A stretch of DNA of 36,520 bases, from the NCBI GenBank assembly GCA_002796125.1, contig PCWA01000016.1, forward strand, positions 1-36,520, read 5' to 3'. Below, in pieces: positions 1 through 9,694 of this stretch. Each line of letters begins with the position of its first letter. Within the stretch, counting starts at the first letter, position 1. The notes beneath the pieces are model-generated. The model was not told the origin of the DNA, did not search any database, and saw only the letters and a program-made list of their open reading frames with translations. The translations under genes were made by a program, and so were the position numbers. This stretch comes from Candidatus Ghiorseimicrobium undicola. Lineage in GTDB: Bacteria > Omnitrophota > Gorgyraeia > Ghiorseimicrobiales > Ghiorseimicrobiaceae.

Positions 1-200
1 GCCAGAGTCTTATTATGCGAGATCACTAAAGTTGGCTTGTTAATTTTTGCGATAACATTGGCAAGGGTAAAAGTCTTGCCTGAACCAGTAACCCCCAAAA
101 GCACCTGATCCTTTACGCCTTTTCCAATATTATCACTAAGCTTTTTAATCGCCTGCGGCTGGTCTCCGCAAGGCTTATAGGGACTTTTGAGCTTAAACAT
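1..200 (-). CDS. uvrB: UvrABC excinuclease subunit B, N-terminal fragment (cut by window edge)
   Basis: Only the first 66 or so codons are inside the window; the gene runs off the left edge. The translation begins [15 protein letters not shown] and continues into a Walker A motif, [10 protein letters not shown], near residues 38-47, followed by SHNKTL. This is the invariant N-terminus of UvrB, the DNA helicase-like damage-verification subunit of nucleotide excision repair, which works with UvrA and UvrC in the cytoplasm. The ATG at 198-200 has a purine-rich GGGGA ribosome site just upstream. It lies 14 bases downstream of nadC on the same strand, so it is probably the distal gene of the same run. 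Recognition is firm despite the short length because the motif and its position match the family. Confidence 0.93.
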   Translation of the reverse strand, partial: MFKLKSPYKPCGDQPQAIKKLSDNIGKGVKDQVLLGVTGSGKTFTLANVIAKINKPTLVISHNKTL

Positions 201-214
201 AGCGTCCCCTTTTC

Positions 215-1057
215 TTATATTTCCAGGGAAACATCTATTGATTTTGCGGAATGGGTAAGCGCGCCTATGGAAATCATATCCGGAAAACATGCGGCAATTT
301 TTTTAATGTTTTTCAACGTAATGCCTCCGGAAGCCTCAATTAACGGCTTAGTTCTTTTACCCCTTATTTTTACAGCTTTCTTGACTTGAGCGGGGCGAAA
401 GTTATCCAGCATAATTATATCCGGCTCAGCAAGAAGCGCGTCTTTAAACTGCTTTAGATTATTTACCTCTATTTCAACTTTTTTACCGGGTGCCGACCTC
501 CTTACGTCAGCCACTATATTGCTGAAAGACAAAATGGGGCAGCGCAAAATAGCCAGATGATTATCTTTAATGAGCGCCTGCCCGCTCAAATCAAAACGGT
601 GATTGAACCCTCCGCCGCATCTAACGGCATATTTCTCCAACAGGCGCAGGTTCGGTGTAGTTTTACGCGTATCAATAATCTTTACCTTGTATGGCTTTAT
701 CCGCCTTACGAATTCACTTGTTAGAGTCGCTATGCCGCACATCCTGCCCAAGAAATTGAGGGCCGTGCGTTCAGCGCGCAATATGGCAGACGCATTGCCT
801 TTAATTTTAGCGATACAGGCACCTTTCCCGGCTTTTTGGCCGTCTTTTAAAAGAGGCTTAAATTTTATATCTTTATCCAATAGTTTAAACGCTCTTTCAG
901 CTATACCCATCCCGCAAATTACCGCGTCTTCTTTAAGGATAATTTTTGCCGGTATTTTTAATTTTTCGGAAATCAGGGAAAATGTCGTAATATCATGGGT
1001 GACGTTATCTTCTTTTAGCGCCGTCTTTATGATATTCAAAACATCTTTATTGTTCAT
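215..1057 (-). CDS. nadC: Nicotinate-nucleotide pyrophosphorylase (carboxylating), QPRTase
   Basis: This enzyme converts quinolinate and PRPP to nicotinate mononucleotide, CO2 and pyrophosphate in de novo NAD synthesis. The 280-residue length is normal for NadC. Visible family motifs include [10 protein letters not shown] near the N-terminus, [18 protein letters not shown] around residues 95-112, [10 protein letters not shown] followed by [14 protein letters not shown] (the PRPP/quinolinate site), LIKDNHL, IEVNN, IIMLDNF and IEASGGI, in the expected order. The ATG at 1055-1057 has a strong GGAGGCGG ribosome site a few bases upstream. It is 23 bases downstream of valS and probably co-transcribed. 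No nadA or nadB is in the window. Confidence 0.96.
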   Translation of the reverse strand: MNNKDVLNIIKTALKEDNVTHDITTFSLISEKLKIPAKIILKEDAVICGMGIAERAFKLLDKDIKFKPLLKDGQKAGKGACIAKIKGNASAILRAERTALNFLGRMCGIATLTSEFVRRIKPYKVKIIDTRKTTPNLRLLEKYAVRCGGGFNHRFDLSGQALIKDNHLAILRCPILSFSNIVADVRRSAPGKKVEIEVNNLKQFKDALLAEPDIIMLDNFRPAQVKKAVKIRGKRTKPLIEASGGITLKNIKKIAACFPDMISIGALTHSAKSIDVSLEI

Positions 1058-1080
1058 ATCCGCCTCCGAATTAGCTCCGC

Positions 1081-3816
1081 CTAACTGGAAACCTGCGATA
1101 GATTTATTTTAATACGCTTAATCAATAAATTTAATTGTTGGGCCCTCTGCTTTTCCTTCTCTACCACATCACGCGGCGCCTTCGCAAGAAACTCCTTATT
1201 TTTCAGCCTCGCAGACAGGCCTTTGAGCTGCTGCTTACTCGCCTCAAGCTGTTTATTGAGACGCGCTTTTTCTTTTTCCAGGTCAACTACATCGCCTAAA
1301 GGAATATAAAAATCAACCTTTTCTATTACGCCGGATACGCATCCCGAGGCGTCTTTTAAATCATCGCTAAACTTTATATTAGCTACTCCTGCTAGCTTTT
1401 TTATATAAAGCTGATTTTCTTCTAAAGTCTTTCTGGCGCTTTTATCTTTTATTTTCAAAATGCAGTCTATCCGGCTATTATCGGGCACGTGCCATTCCGA
1501 ACGCGCATTTCTCAGCGAACTAATCAAATCTATGATTATGCGCATCTGTGAATCTATTGCTTTGGATATAAAATTCTTCTGCATATGCGGCCAGGGTTTA
1601 ATCATTATTGAACCGCCGGCGCCAGGGAGATTGCTCCAAATCTCCTCGGTTAAATGCGGCAAGAACGGGTGCATAATCCTGAGCGTTTTCTCCAGAACCT
1701 TATACAAAACAACCTGGGTTTCATTATTAGCTATTGTGAGCTTGGAAAATTCAATATACCAATCGCAGAAATTATTCCAGAAAAATTCATATATTGTTTT
1801 TGCCGCTTCATTTATCTTATAATTATCCAGCGCCTTCTCTATCTTCGCCAGCGTTTCATAAAACCTGCTCAATATCCACTTTTCGGCCAATCCGGAAATT
1901 GATTTACCATAAATACATAAATCAACGCTTAGCTCTTCCGGCTTTAAATTCATTATAATATAGCGGGAGGCATTCCAGACTTTATTAGCAAAATTCCTTC
2001 CGTATTCAAACTTATTCTTAGACAGGTATATGTCCTGCCCGACGCTGGTTAGAGAGATAATGCTAAAGCGCAGCGCGTCGGATCCGAATTCGTTTATTAT
2101 TTCCAGCGGGTCGATTATATTGCCGAGGGATTTCGACATTTTCTTACCCGTATCGTCGCGTACAGTCCCGTGTATATAAACATCGCTAAACGGTTTCTTA
2201 CCCATAAACTCAAAACCCGCCATAATCATCCGCGCCACCCAGAAAAAAATTATCTCCTGTGCCGTAACCAACACGCTGGTCGGATAAAAATAATTTAGTT
2301 CGGCCTTATCTCTGAATGTCGCAAACGGCCAGAGCCAGGAAGAAAACCACGTATCCAAAACATCCTCATCCTGATAGATGTCGGTCGAGGCGCAATCAGG
2401 ACATTTCTCAGGCCTTGCCTTGGCGACTATTATGCCATTTTTTTGTCTTGAATTTTGGATTTTGTCATTTGAATTTATTTGTAATTTGTAATTTGGGATT
2501 TGGTATTTCATCCCTGCCTGACAATTTCTACAATAATAGACCGGGATGCGGTGCCCCCACCAAATCTGCCGTGATATGCACCAATCGCGGATATTCTCCA
2601 TCCAATTCAGGTATATCTTTGTCCAGCGCTTAGGATAAAATTTAATCTCGCCTTTTTTTACCGCCTCGATCGCCGGCTTTGCCAGCGGCTTCATGTTCAC
2701 AAACCACTGCTTGGACAAATACGGCTCGATCACCGTTGAACAGCGGTAACAATGCCCCACAGAATGCGCATGCGGCTCTATCTTTTCAATAAGCTTGCGC
2801 TCTGTTAAATCATTTATTATCGCCTCTCTTGCCTCAAACCTGTCCATCCCCTGATAATCGCCGGCATTAATATTCAATACTCCGCCTTCATCCATGATGT
2901 TAACTACATCAAGATTATGCCTAAGCCCAATCTCATAGTCATTCGGGTCATGCGCCGGCGTTACCTTAACCGCGCCTGTTCCGAATTTAGGATCCACGAA
3001 GCTGTCCGCGATTATTTTAATCTCCCGCTCCATTAACGGCAAAATTACGCTCTCGCCGATTAACTGCTTATAACGTTTGTCTTTCGGATTTACCGCAACC
3101 GCCGTATCTCCAAGCATCGTCTCCGGCCTTGTCGTCGCAACAACAATATGGTTTTTTTCTTTATTTTTAATTTTTGATTTTTGATTTTTGATTTCCTTCA
3201 AAGGATACCTGATATAATAAAGTTGCCCCTCTAAATCCTTATACGGCGCCTCTTCATCCGAAAGCGCGGTCTGGCATCTTGGACACCAGTTAATGATTCT
3301 ATTCCCCTGATATATCAGGCCCTTATCCCATAAAGCCACAAACACTTCTTTAACCGCCTCCGAATATTCCTCATCCATCGTAAAGCGCATCCTCTGCCAA
3401 TCGCATGATGAGCCAAGCTTTTTAAGCTGATTTATAATGGTCGAGCCGTATTCATCCCGCCATTTCCAAACTTCTTCTAAAAACTTGTCCCGGCCCAGAT
3501 CCTGCCTTTTTATCCCCTCTTTTGCCAGTTTTCTTTCCACCACATTTTGAGTAGCGATACCGGCATGGTCCGTCCCCGGCATCCAGAGAGGCTCATAGCA
3601 CTGCATACGCTTATAACGCAAGAGTATATCCTGTATGGTATTATTCAAGGCATGGCCCATGTGAAGTATTCCCGTAATATTAGGGGGTGGGATAACTATG
3701 GAAAACGGTTTTTTCGCGGTATTTATTTTTGCGGAAAAATAATTATTATCATGCCAAAATTTATACCATTTGTCTTCCGTTTCTTTCGGATTATAACGGG
3801 GAGGCATTTGATTCAT
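1081..3816 (-). CDS. valS: Valyl-tRNA synthetase with two repeat-derived in-frame insertions
   Basis: Class I aminoacyl-tRNA synthetase charging tRNA-Val, 911 residues, a normal length. PPPNITGILHMGHAL carries the HIGH-type signature (HMGH), GKKMSKSLGNIIDP carries KMSKS, WCPRCQTALSDEE and TTRPETMLGD are ValRS core and editing-domain segments, and the last 60 or so residues are the Lys/Glu-rich coiled coil typical of bacterial ValRS (QLEASKQQLKGLSARLKNKE). Two stretches do not look like ValRS: an Asn/Lys/Gln-rich segment before HIVVATTRPETM (coded about 3151-3197) and another between the zinc-knuckle-like YYCRNC and CPDC (coded about 2436-2512). Both are coded by TTTTTGAT or ATTTG-type repeats. 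The ATG at 3814-3816 has an AAAGG ribosome site about 10 bases upstream; a second ATG lies three codons in. Confidence 0.96.
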   Translation of the reverse strand: MNQMPPRYNPKETEDKWYKFWHDNNYFSAKINTAKKPFSIVIPPPNITGILHMGHALNNTIQDILLRYKRMQCYEPLWMPGTDHAGIATQNVVERKLAKEGIKRQDLGRDKFLEEVWKWRDEYGSTIINQLKKLGSSCDWQRMRFTMDEEYSEAVKEVFVALWDKGLIYQGNRIINWCPRCQTALSDEEAPYKDLEGQLYYIRYPLKEIKNQKSKIKNKEKNHIVVATTRPETMLGDTAVAVNPKDKRYKQLIGESVILPLMEREIKIIADSFVDPKFGTGAVKVTPAHDPNDYEIGLRHNLDVVNIMDEGGVLNINAGDYQGMDRFEAREAIINDLTERKLIEKIEPHAHSVGHCYRCSTVIEPYLSKQWFVNMKPLAKPAIEAVKKGEIKFYPKRWTKIYLNWMENIRDWCISRQIWWGHRIPVYYCRNCQAGMKYQIPNYKLQINSNDKIQNSRQKNGIIVAKARPEKCPDCASTDIYQDEDVLDTWFSSWLWPFATFRDKAELNYFYPTSVLVTAQEIIFFWVARMIMAGFEFMGKKPFSDVYIHGTVRDDTGKKMSKSLGNIIDPLEIINEFGSDALRFSIISLTSVGQDIYLSKNKFEYGRNFANKVWNASRYIIMNLKPEELSVDLCIYGKSISGLAEKWILSRFYETLAKIEKALDNYKINEAAKTIYEFFWNNFCDWYIEFSKLTIANNETQVVLYKVLEKTLRIMHPFLPHLTEEIWSNLPGAGGSIMIKPWPHMQKNFISKAIDSQMRIIIDLISSLRNARSEWHVPDNSRIDCILKIKDKSARKTLEENQLYIKKLAGVANIKFSDDLKDASGCVSGVIEKVDFYIPLGDVVDLEKEKARLNKQLEASKQQLKGLSARLKNKEFLAKAPRDVVEKEKQRAQQLNLLIKRIKINLSQVSS
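2436..2512. repeat. AT-rich ATTTG-type repeat inserted in frame in valS
   Basis: A low-complexity run of short ATTTG/GAATTT-like units lies inside the ValRS reading frame between two Cys-x2-Cys pairs (YYCRNC and CPDC). It codes about 24 Asn/Gln/Lys/Ile-rich residues (KYQIPNYKLQINS and onward) that I do not expect in ValRS from other bacteria. The reading frame is kept open through it. Its composition differs sharply from the flanking coding sequence. Confidence 0.6.
3151..3197. repeat. TTTTTGAT tandem repeat inserted in frame in valS
   Basis: Three consecutive TTTTTGAT-like units (best seen at 3171-3194) with flanking T-rich sequence code the peptide KNQKSKIKNKEKN just before the conserved TTRPETMLGD of the ValRS editing domain. 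The insertion keeps the frame and probably forms a surface loop. It is a second insertion of a related kind in the same gene. Confidence 0.6.
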
Positions 3817-3853
3817 TTTTTATTAACCTTTTGCTTTGTCTGCGGCTGGACGG

Positions 3854-4018
3854 TTAAATTTTACCTTCGCGGAATTTATCCTGTAATTCTATAATTTCTT
3901 TAGGGTATGATTTTCTAAAAACGTTCGCCTGATATAGCCAGGTAAGGCGTTTTTCTATCGGCATTGCCTTATATTCCTTTAGCCGCCTTCTATCTAAATA
4001 ATAATCAAACCCTCTCAA
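3854..4018 (-). CDS. Small 54-residue protein of unknown function between cimA and valS
   Basis: I do not recognise a family. The frame starts at a TTG (4016-4018) one base after the cimA stop codon, with a GGTGA ribosome site embedded in the last cimA codons about 8 bases away, and ends with TAA at 3854-3856. The predicted protein (LRGFDYYLDRRRLKEYKAM...) is strongly charged and helix-prone, with LTWLYQANVFRK in the middle and ELQDKFREGKI at the end. An internal ATG at codon 19 is an alternative start. Coupled placement inside an operon, a proper ribosome site and protein-like composition argue that it is real; without them this would be an unexplained 200-base gap. It is followed by valS 37 bases later. 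Confidence 0.55.
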   Translation of the reverse strand: MRGFDYYLDRRRLKEYKAMPIEKRLTWLYQANVFRKSYPKEIIELQDKFREGKI

Positions 4019-4019
4019 T

Positions 4020-5636
4020 TTACTTTTCACCTTCAGCCTTCTTTAAATAATGAATATCTTTTTTATCCTTCAACAGCTTATACTCCACGCTGTCCACCAG
4101 CGCCTGCCAGCTTGCCTCAATTATATTTTCCGACACGCCTACCGTTCCCCAGATGTCTTTTTCATCTTTAGACTCTATCAACACGCGCACCTTTGCGGCA
4201 GTGCCGGCTTTTTCATCCAAAACGCGCACCTTAAAATCTGATAAGTGCATCTTGGAGAGCGCCGGATAAAAATCGCGCAGCGCCTTTCTTAAGGCGTTAT
4301 CCAGGGCGTTGACCGGGCCGTCTCCTTCGGCGCTGGTGTGCTCTTCTATATTGTTCACTCTTACTTTTACGGTTGCCTCCGATACGATTTTGCCTGTTTT
4401 CCTTTTTTCGATTATCACGCGGAAACTTTCCAGTTCAAAAAAGTTTTTGTATTTCTTCAGCGCTTTTTTTATCAAAATTTCAAAAGACGCCTCTGCCGCT
4501 TCAAACTGATAACCTTCATGCTCTAATTTTTGCAATAAAGATAAAACCTTCCTTGCTTTGGGAGATTTCTTATCCAGCTCAAGCTCCAGCTCACGCGCTT
4601 TCAGAAGAATAGGCGTTTTTCCGGCAAGCTCAGAGACCAGAAGCCGGCGGTGGTTGCCGACCACTTTCGGGTCAATGTGCTCATAGCTGGCGGGGTTCTT
4701 CATTATGGCATTTATATGTACGCCGCCCTTATGGGCAAAAGCGGATTTCCCCACAAACGGCTGGTTCGGCTCTAATTTTAAATTACTTACTTCGCTGATA
4801 AAATGCGATACCGATGTAAGATTCTTAAGCTTGGCATCGGGAATACAATCTATAAACATTTTTGTTTTAAGAATCCCAACTATCGTAGTCAGATTGGCAT
4901 TGCCGCATCTTTCCCCATAACCGTTAAAAGTCCCCTGTACAAGGCTTGCCCCCGCTTCAATCGCCAGGATAGAATTGGCTACTGCCAACCCGATATCGTT
5001 ATGCGTATGTATGCCGAAAGGCGCCGATATTTTATTCTTAACCTCAGAGATAATCCTGATTAATTCCGAAGTTACGGCCCCGCCGTTGGTATCGCAGAAT
5101 GTAATATTGTAACAACCGGCATCCTGGGCGGTAAGTATGGTCTTAAGGGCATAATTTGGATTTGCGCGATAGGCGTCAAAAAAATGTTCGGCGTCATAAA
5201 TGACTTCCCTGCCTTTTTTCCTTAAGAAATAAACAGTATCGTATATCATCTTCAAGTTTTCATCCAAAGAAACCTTAAGCACTTCTTTTACGTGCATATC
5301 CCAGGTTTTTCCGAATATAGTCACAAATTTTGTATCAGCGCCTAAAACATTTTTTAAACTCTTGTCATTCTCGGCGCCTACTTCGGCGCGCCGCGTCGCC
5401 GCAAACGCGGTCAATTCAGCGCTCCGCAGCGGCTTCTTTTTTATCCTTTTAAAGAATGCCTCGTCCTTTACGTTTGAAGGCCAACCGCCTTCAATAAAAT
5501 GCACGCCGAGCTCATCCAGCTTGTGAGCGATTAAAATTTTATCATCCAGAGAATAAGATATACCCTCCGACTGAGCGCCGTCTCTTAATGTCGTATCATA
5601 TAATTTTACCAGCCTAACAGGGTTAACTTCTTTCAT
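4020..5636 (-). CDS. cimA: (R)-citramalate synthase
   Basis: Condenses pyruvate and acetyl-CoA to (R)-citramalate, giving 2-oxobutyrate for isoleucine without threonine deaminase. The 538-residue length fits the long CimA subfamily rather than 2-isopropylmalate synthase or homocitrate synthase. The TIM-barrel begins with [18 protein letters not shown] (metal and substrate residues), followed by [16 protein letters not shown], which is typical of CimA, then FCDTNGG and the metal-binding [12 protein letters not shown] around residues 210-222, and [15 protein letters not shown]. The C-terminal 130 residues form a LeuA-type allosteric dimerisation domain ([16 protein letters not shown]), so feedback control by isoleucine is likely. 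Its ATG overlaps the lysC stop in an ATGA arrangement, indicating translational coupling. Confidence 0.93.
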   Translation of the reverse strand: MKEVNPVRLVKLYDTTLRDGAQSEGISYSLDDKILIAHKLDELGVHFIEGGWPSNVKDEAFFKRIKKKPLRSAELTAFAATRRAEVGAENDKSLKNVLGADTKFVTIFGKTWDMHVKEVLKVSLDENLKMIYDTVYFLRKKGREVIYDAEHFFDAYRANPNYALKTILTAQDAGCYNITFCDTNGGAVTSELIRIISEVKNKISAPFGIHTHNDIGLAVANSILAIEAGASLVQGTFNGYGERCGNANLTTIVGILKTKMFIDCIPDAKLKNLTSVSHFISEVSNLKLEPNQPFVGKSAFAHKGGVHINAIMKNPASYEHIDPKVVGNHRRLLVSELAGKTPILLKARELELELDKKSPKARKVLSLLQKLEHEGYQFEAAEASFEILIKKALKKYKNFFELESFRVIIEKRKTGKIVSEATVKVRVNNIEEHTSAEGDGPVNALDNALRKALRDFYPALSKMHLSDFKVRVLDEKAGTAAKVRVLIESKDEKDIWGTVGVSENIIEASWQALVDSVEYKLLKDKKDIHYLKKAEGEK

Positions 5637-6886
5637 TTTGACCTCTTTATATGCCCTAGGTTAAATTTGCTATGCAGCGAACGTACTGCCCGCTCGCCCA
5701 AATTTTTCTTTATCAGGCAGGAGACGCTTATTTCGCTGGTGGAAATCATTTCTATGTTTATATTGTTTTCAGCCAGCGCTTCAAACATTTTCGCCGCCAC
5801 CCCGGAATGCGCCTTCATGCCCACTCCCACGATGGATACGCGCGCCACATCGTCATCGACGGCTACATCGCCCGCCCCGATGGTTTTCGAGCTATTGCGC
5901 GCGATCCTCACAGCTTTGCGCAAACTGCTTTTAGGTACCGTAAAAGAAATATCGGTACGCTTGGTGCGGGAAATATTCTGAACAATCATATCCACATTGA
6001 TGTCTTCCTGCGATAATTTTTTAAAAATCTGTGCCGCGATGCCCGGCTTATCACGTACATCGCAAAGAGTAAGCTTTGCCTCGTTTTTACTAAGCGTTAT
6101 TCCGCTGACTAAAGCGCCTTCCATAAATTTTGCCTCCTTGCTGTTTTTACGCGGGTTATATATCATCGTCCCTCTTTTATACAAAAAACTTGACCGCACA
6201 ATAAGCGGTATATTGAATTTTTTTGCCAATTCTATGGAGCGCGACTGCATAACCTGTGCCCCCAGAGAAGCCATCTCCAGCATCTCATCATAAGTTATGC
6301 GCTCCAGTTTAGACGCCTGCGGCTCAATACGCGGGTCAGTAGTATAAATCCCGGCCACATCGGTAAATATTTCACATTCATCGGCATCCAAGGCTTTTGC
6401 CAGGGCAACGGCCGTCAGGTCTGAGCCGCCGCGGCCGAGCGTGGTGATTTCTTTTTTCTCGGTCATCCCCTGAAAGCCGGCAACGATCACAACTTTCCCT
6501 TTTTTGAGCTCCTCTTTTATTCTTTCCGCGCCGATATCCAGTATGCGCGCCCGAGTATGAGCCGAATCAGTAATAATGCCCACCTGGGCCCCGGTAAAAG
6601 AAATCGCCTTAATGCCCAATTTATGCAATGCCATAGCCAGAAGCGCGCTTGAAACCTGCTCGCCGGTCGAAAGCAGCATATCCATTTCTCTCTCTGAGGG
6701 ATATTTTGTAATCTGCGAAGAAAGTTCTATCAACTCGTCTGTCGTATCGCCAAGGGCGGAAACAACCACAACCAAAGACCTGCCCTTTCTTTTATACTTT
6801 AAAATTCTCTCGGCAACTTTCTTTATCCTGTCGGTATTGGCGACGGATGAGCCGCCGTATTTCTGGACTATTAAACGCTCTTTCAT
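5633..6886 (-). CDS. lysC: Aspartate kinase
   Basis: Phosphorylates aspartate to 4-phosphoaspartate, the first step to lysine, threonine and methionine. The 417-residue protein starts with the kinase signature [11 protein letters not shown] at residues 7-17, then [45 protein letters not shown] and [14 protein letters not shown]. The C-terminal 150 residues hold two ACT domains ([15 protein letters not shown] and [21 protein letters not shown]), as in monofunctional allosteric enzymes inhibited by threonine and/or lysine. It is six bases from cstA upstream and overlaps cimA downstream. With hom (15493-16785) and thrC (14281-15381) the window holds most of the threonine pathway. Confidence 0.95.
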   Translation of the reverse strand: MKERLIVQKYGGSSVANTDRIKKVAERILKYKRKGRSLVVVVSALGDTTDELIELSSQITKYPSEREMDMLLSTGEQVSSALLAMALHKLGIKAISFTGAQVGIITDSAHTRARILDIGAERIKEELKKGKVVIVAGFQGMTEKKEITTLGRGGSDLTAVALAKALDADECEIFTDVAGIYTTDPRIEPQASKLERITYDEMLEMASLGAQVMQSRSIELAKKFNIPLIVRSSFLYKRGTMIYNPRKNSKEAKFMEGALVSGITLSKNEAKLTLCDVRDKPGIAAQIFKKLSQEDINVDMIVQNISRTKRTDISFTVPKSSLRKAVRIARNSSKTIGAGDVAVDDDVARVSIVGVGMKAHSGVAAKMFEALAENNINIEMISTSEISVSCLIKKNLGERAVRSLHSKFNLGHIKRSK

Positions 6887-6891
6887 TAAAA

Positions 6892-8481
6892 TTATCCTTT
6901 TTTCAGCCGCTTTACCGCTTTTACGCTCTCAACGGCCATAAACACGCTTAAGACAATCAAAACCAGCGAAACGGAAAGTAAAATATAATTTCGGCTGTCT
7001 TTCGCCGCGTATTGCTTTATCTGAAAAAGTAAAGCAAAAAAAGTGGTAACAAACATAAATAAAACCGGGACAATAAATATTTTTACGCTTTTTTTATGAA
7101 GCAAAAGATAACAGCAGATAACCATTAAAGCAAGGGCCGCGGTCAGCTGATTAGCGGTAGCAAAGGCCGGCCAGATTTTATCCCATTTTCCGCTTAAGGC
7201 AAAAACCCCGCTCAGGAAAACAATAATCAAAGTCGCCGGGTACCTGCTTTTTATTTTGAATAATTCCTGCGTGATATAACGCCCTATGCGCGTCGCGGTA
7301 TCAAGCGTTGTAAGTATAAAAGCATTCAGCACCGTTATGGCGACAAAAGAACCAAAACCAAAAAGAAAATTATCAGTAAGCACTCCGTATCCCGCGCCGA
7401 AAGAATTTATCGGGTCCTTAAGCGCGGATAATAAATCAGTATTTTTTAATCCGCTGCCGGCGGCAAGTATGGCAAAAACAGCCACCAGCCCTTCCGTAAC
7501 CATTGCTCCGTAGCCTATCCTGCGCGCCTGGCGCTCGCTGGCGAGCTGCTTTGAAGTCGTCCCGCTGGCAATAAGGGCATGAAAACCGGATACTGCTCCG
7601 CAGGCGACAATTATAAATACAAACGGCCAAAGAGGGCCCTTCGCGCTATTCCACTTGATATAGGCGGGAATGCTTATTTCCGGCCGCCTGATAAATAACC
7701 CCGCAAAACCAACAATTAACCCAAAAAATAAAAGATAACCGCAAAGATAATCCCTGGGCTGAAGCAATATATTCACCGGTAAAACCGAGGCAATCAGACA
7801 GTAAAATAACAAAATCAAAGACCAGTTCCTGGCGGCATTACCCGCCAACATAAGCGGAAAATTGCTTCCGGCAAAAATCAAAATAGTCAGAAGAATAATA
7901 CCTATCAAAGTTGAGGGCACAATACCCATCTTGACCCTATAAAGCAAAAATCCAGTTAGCAGCGCCACAGGTATAAGCCCAAGCGAAGGTAAAACTATCC
8001 TTGGTTCAGTGACAAAAGTTTTGGCGCATAAATTTAAAAATACCGCGATAACTAAAATAAGCGCCAGCCATACAAATATGGAAAAAATTATCCGGGCCTT
8101 TTTGGATATCGCCGCCTCGGATACCTCCGAGATAGATTTTCCTTCACTGCGCACAGAAACCAAAAGCGCGCCGAAATCATGTACCGCGCCGATAAAAACC
8201 GTGCCGAATATAATCCATAAAAGCGCCGGCAGCCAACCCCACAAAAACGCGGCCATGATCGGGCCGATTATCGGGCCCGCGCCGGCAATCGAGGCAAAAT
8301 GATGGCCGAATAAAACAAACCAGTTCTTTGCCGGCACATAATCAACGCTGTCAAATTTACTCAGCGCGGGAGTAGCACGCTTTGGGTTAAGCTCAAATAA
8401 CCGCTCTATCTTTTGAGCGTATACCTTATAACCAAAAACAAAGAACACCAGCGCTATAGCTAAAATAACTAATGAATTCAT
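6892..8481 (-). CDS. cstA: CstA-family carbon-starvation transporter
   Basis: A polytopic inner-membrane protein of 529 residues with a dozen or more hydrophobic segments. The N-terminal half carries the CstA signature: FVFGYKVYAQKIERLFELNP, DYVPAKNWFVLFGHHFASIAG and GAGPIIGPIMAAFLWGWLPALLW, then GAVHDFGALLVSVRSEGKSI. The middle has CGAVSGFHALIASGTTSKQL, also conserved. Characterised members take up peptides or pyruvate; the substrate cannot be read from sequence. The protein is shorter than the roughly 700-residue E. coli CstA, as in many anaerobes. Its position next to citramalate synthase, a pyruvate-consuming enzyme, and the aspartate-family genes makes amino-acid precursor or peptide uptake plausible (inference). 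It begins one base after the ApgM-family gene. Confidence 0.92.
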   Translation of the reverse strand: MNSLVILAIALVFFVFGYKVYAQKIERLFELNPKRATPALSKFDSVDYVPAKNWFVLFGHHFASIAGAGPIIGPIMAAFLWGWLPALLWIIFGTVFIGAVHDFGALLVSVRSEGKSISEVSEAAISKKARIIFSIFVWLALILVIAVFLNLCAKTFVTEPRIVLPSLGLIPVALLTGFLLYRVKMGIVPSTLIGIILLTILIFAGSNFPLMLAGNAARNWSLILLFYCLIASVLPVNILLQPRDYLCGYLLFFGLIVGFAGLFIRRPEISIPAYIKWNSAKGPLWPFVFIIVACGAVSGFHALIASGTTSKQLASERQARRIGYGAMVTEGLVAVFAILAAGSGLKNTDLLSALKDPINSFGAGYGVLTDNFLFGFGSFVAITVLNAFILTTLDTATRIGRYITQELFKIKSRYPATLIIVFLSGVFALSGKWDKIWPAFATANQLTAALALMVICCYLLLHKKSVKIFIVPVLFMFVTTFFALLFQIKQYAAKDSRNYILLSVSLVLIVLSVFMAVESVKAVKRLKKG

Positions 8482-8482
8482 C

Positions 8483-9688
8483 CTATATAGGGAAATGTTC
8501 TATAAAATACTCCATTAACTTGTGCCCTTCCTCTATGGACAAGTTACTCTTGGCCGCTTCCTGCTCGCTGAAACAGGAAAAGCCGTTAGAGACAATGCCT
8601 TCTCCGTATATGGTAAAACATACTTTATCGGTTGTATGCGTCCTCTTAGAAAGCGGCGTGGCATGATCCGGCAAAATAAGCAGGCGGAAATCCTTCTTGT
8701 TTTTAAAAACATCCAATACCGCCCCTACCACCAGCTGATCAAAGCGCTCAATAGCGGAAATTTTCTCGCGCAGATCTCCGTTATGCCCTGCCTCATCGGG
8801 CGCTTCGACATGAATATAGACAAAATCATTCTTATCAAGCGAATTCAGGCCGTATTTCGCCTTCGCCAGATAATCGGTGTCGTAATATCCGGTTGCCCCC
8901 GGCACATCAATCACATTCAGCCCTATAATTCTGCCTATCCCTTTAATCAAATCTACTGCTGATATAACAGAGCCGTCTATTCCGAATTTTTCGCTGAACT
9001 TAGGCATGCTGGGCTTAGTACCCTGGCCCCAGAGCCAAATCATGCTGGCGGGATTTTCCTTCAAATCTATACGCACGTTATTTATTTCATGCGCGGCGAG
9101 CAGTTCGCGTGAAGACTGCATTAACCCAATTATTTTTTCCGCGCCGTCGCCTTTAGGGAGATTTTTTAACACTTTTTCTCCGATAACGTCATGAGGCGCA
9201 ACGCAGGATAGCTTGTCTAAGCCAAAATCAAGCCCGTTCTTTACCACCATTAAATGGCGGTAACTTATACCCGGATAAAATATTATATTTTCGCTTCCCA
9301 GTTTTTCATTAAGAAAGTTAATAATTACTGCCGCTTCTTTAGTGGATATATGCCCCGCGCTATAGTCAGAAATGGCCTCTTCTTCCGTAGTAATCAAATT
9401 GCAGCGGAAAGCCACGTCTCTCTCGCCTAGCTCGATACCGAGATTAGCCGCCTCAAGCGGCCCTCTGCCGGTATAATATTTTTTCGGGTCATAACCCAGA
9501 ATAGACAAGTTGGCAACGTCGGAGGCGGGAGAAAGTTTCTTCGGGACCGTCTGTACCTGCCCCAAGATGCCTTCCTTAACCACAAAATCCATGTTCGGCG
9601 TCTTCGCCGCCTCAAGCGGCGTCCGGTTATCTAAATCTTCTATGGGATAATCGCTCATCCCGTCTGGAATTAATACAATATATTTCAT
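8483..9688 (-). CDS. ApgM-family cofactor-independent phosphoglycerate mutase-like enzyme, likely homoserine kinase
   Basis: A 401-residue member of the archaeal-type, alkaline-phosphatase-fold mutase family. The N-terminus KYIVLIPDGMSDYPIEDL contains the metal-binding Asp, TPLEAAKTPNMDFV follows, SPASDVANLSILGYDP carries the catalytic Ser region, and HVEAPDEAGHNGDLREK and ILPDHATPLSKRTHT supply the remaining metal ligands. Automatic annotation would call it phosphoglycerate mutase. One bacterial branch of this family is described in protein-family databases as a proposed homoserine kinase because it clusters with threonine genes. Here it sits with lysC, hom and thrC, and no GHMP-type thrB is in the window, so I favour homoserine phosphorylation; glycolytic mutase activity remains possible. 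It lies between lemA and cstA with one- to six-base gaps. Confidence 0.85.
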   Translation of the reverse strand: MKYIVLIPDGMSDYPIEDLDNRTPLEAAKTPNMDFVVKEGILGQVQTVPKKLSPASDVANLSILGYDPKKYYTGRGPLEAANLGIELGERDVAFRCNLITTEEEAISDYSAGHISTKEAAVIINFLNEKLGSENIIFYPGISYRHLMVVKNGLDFGLDKLSCVAPHDVIGEKVLKNLPKGDGAEKIIGLMQSSRELLAAHEINNVRIDLKENPASMIWLWGQGTKPSMPKFSEKFGIDGSVISAVDLIKGIGRIIGLNVIDVPGATGYYDTDYLAKAKYGLNSLDKNDFVYIHVEAPDEAGHNGDLREKISAIERFDQLVVGAVLDVFKNKKDFRLLILPDHATPLSKRTHTTDKVCFTIYGEGIVSNGFSCFSEQEAAKSNLSIEEGHKLMEYFIEHFPI

Positions 9689-9694
9689 AGTTTT

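Noticed and set aside
603-1112. A 169-residue plus-strand open frame antisense to nadC
   Set aside because: nadC on the other strand is certain; this is a shadow reading frame with no protein-like features. The same applies to other plus-strand frames over valS, cimA, lysC and res.
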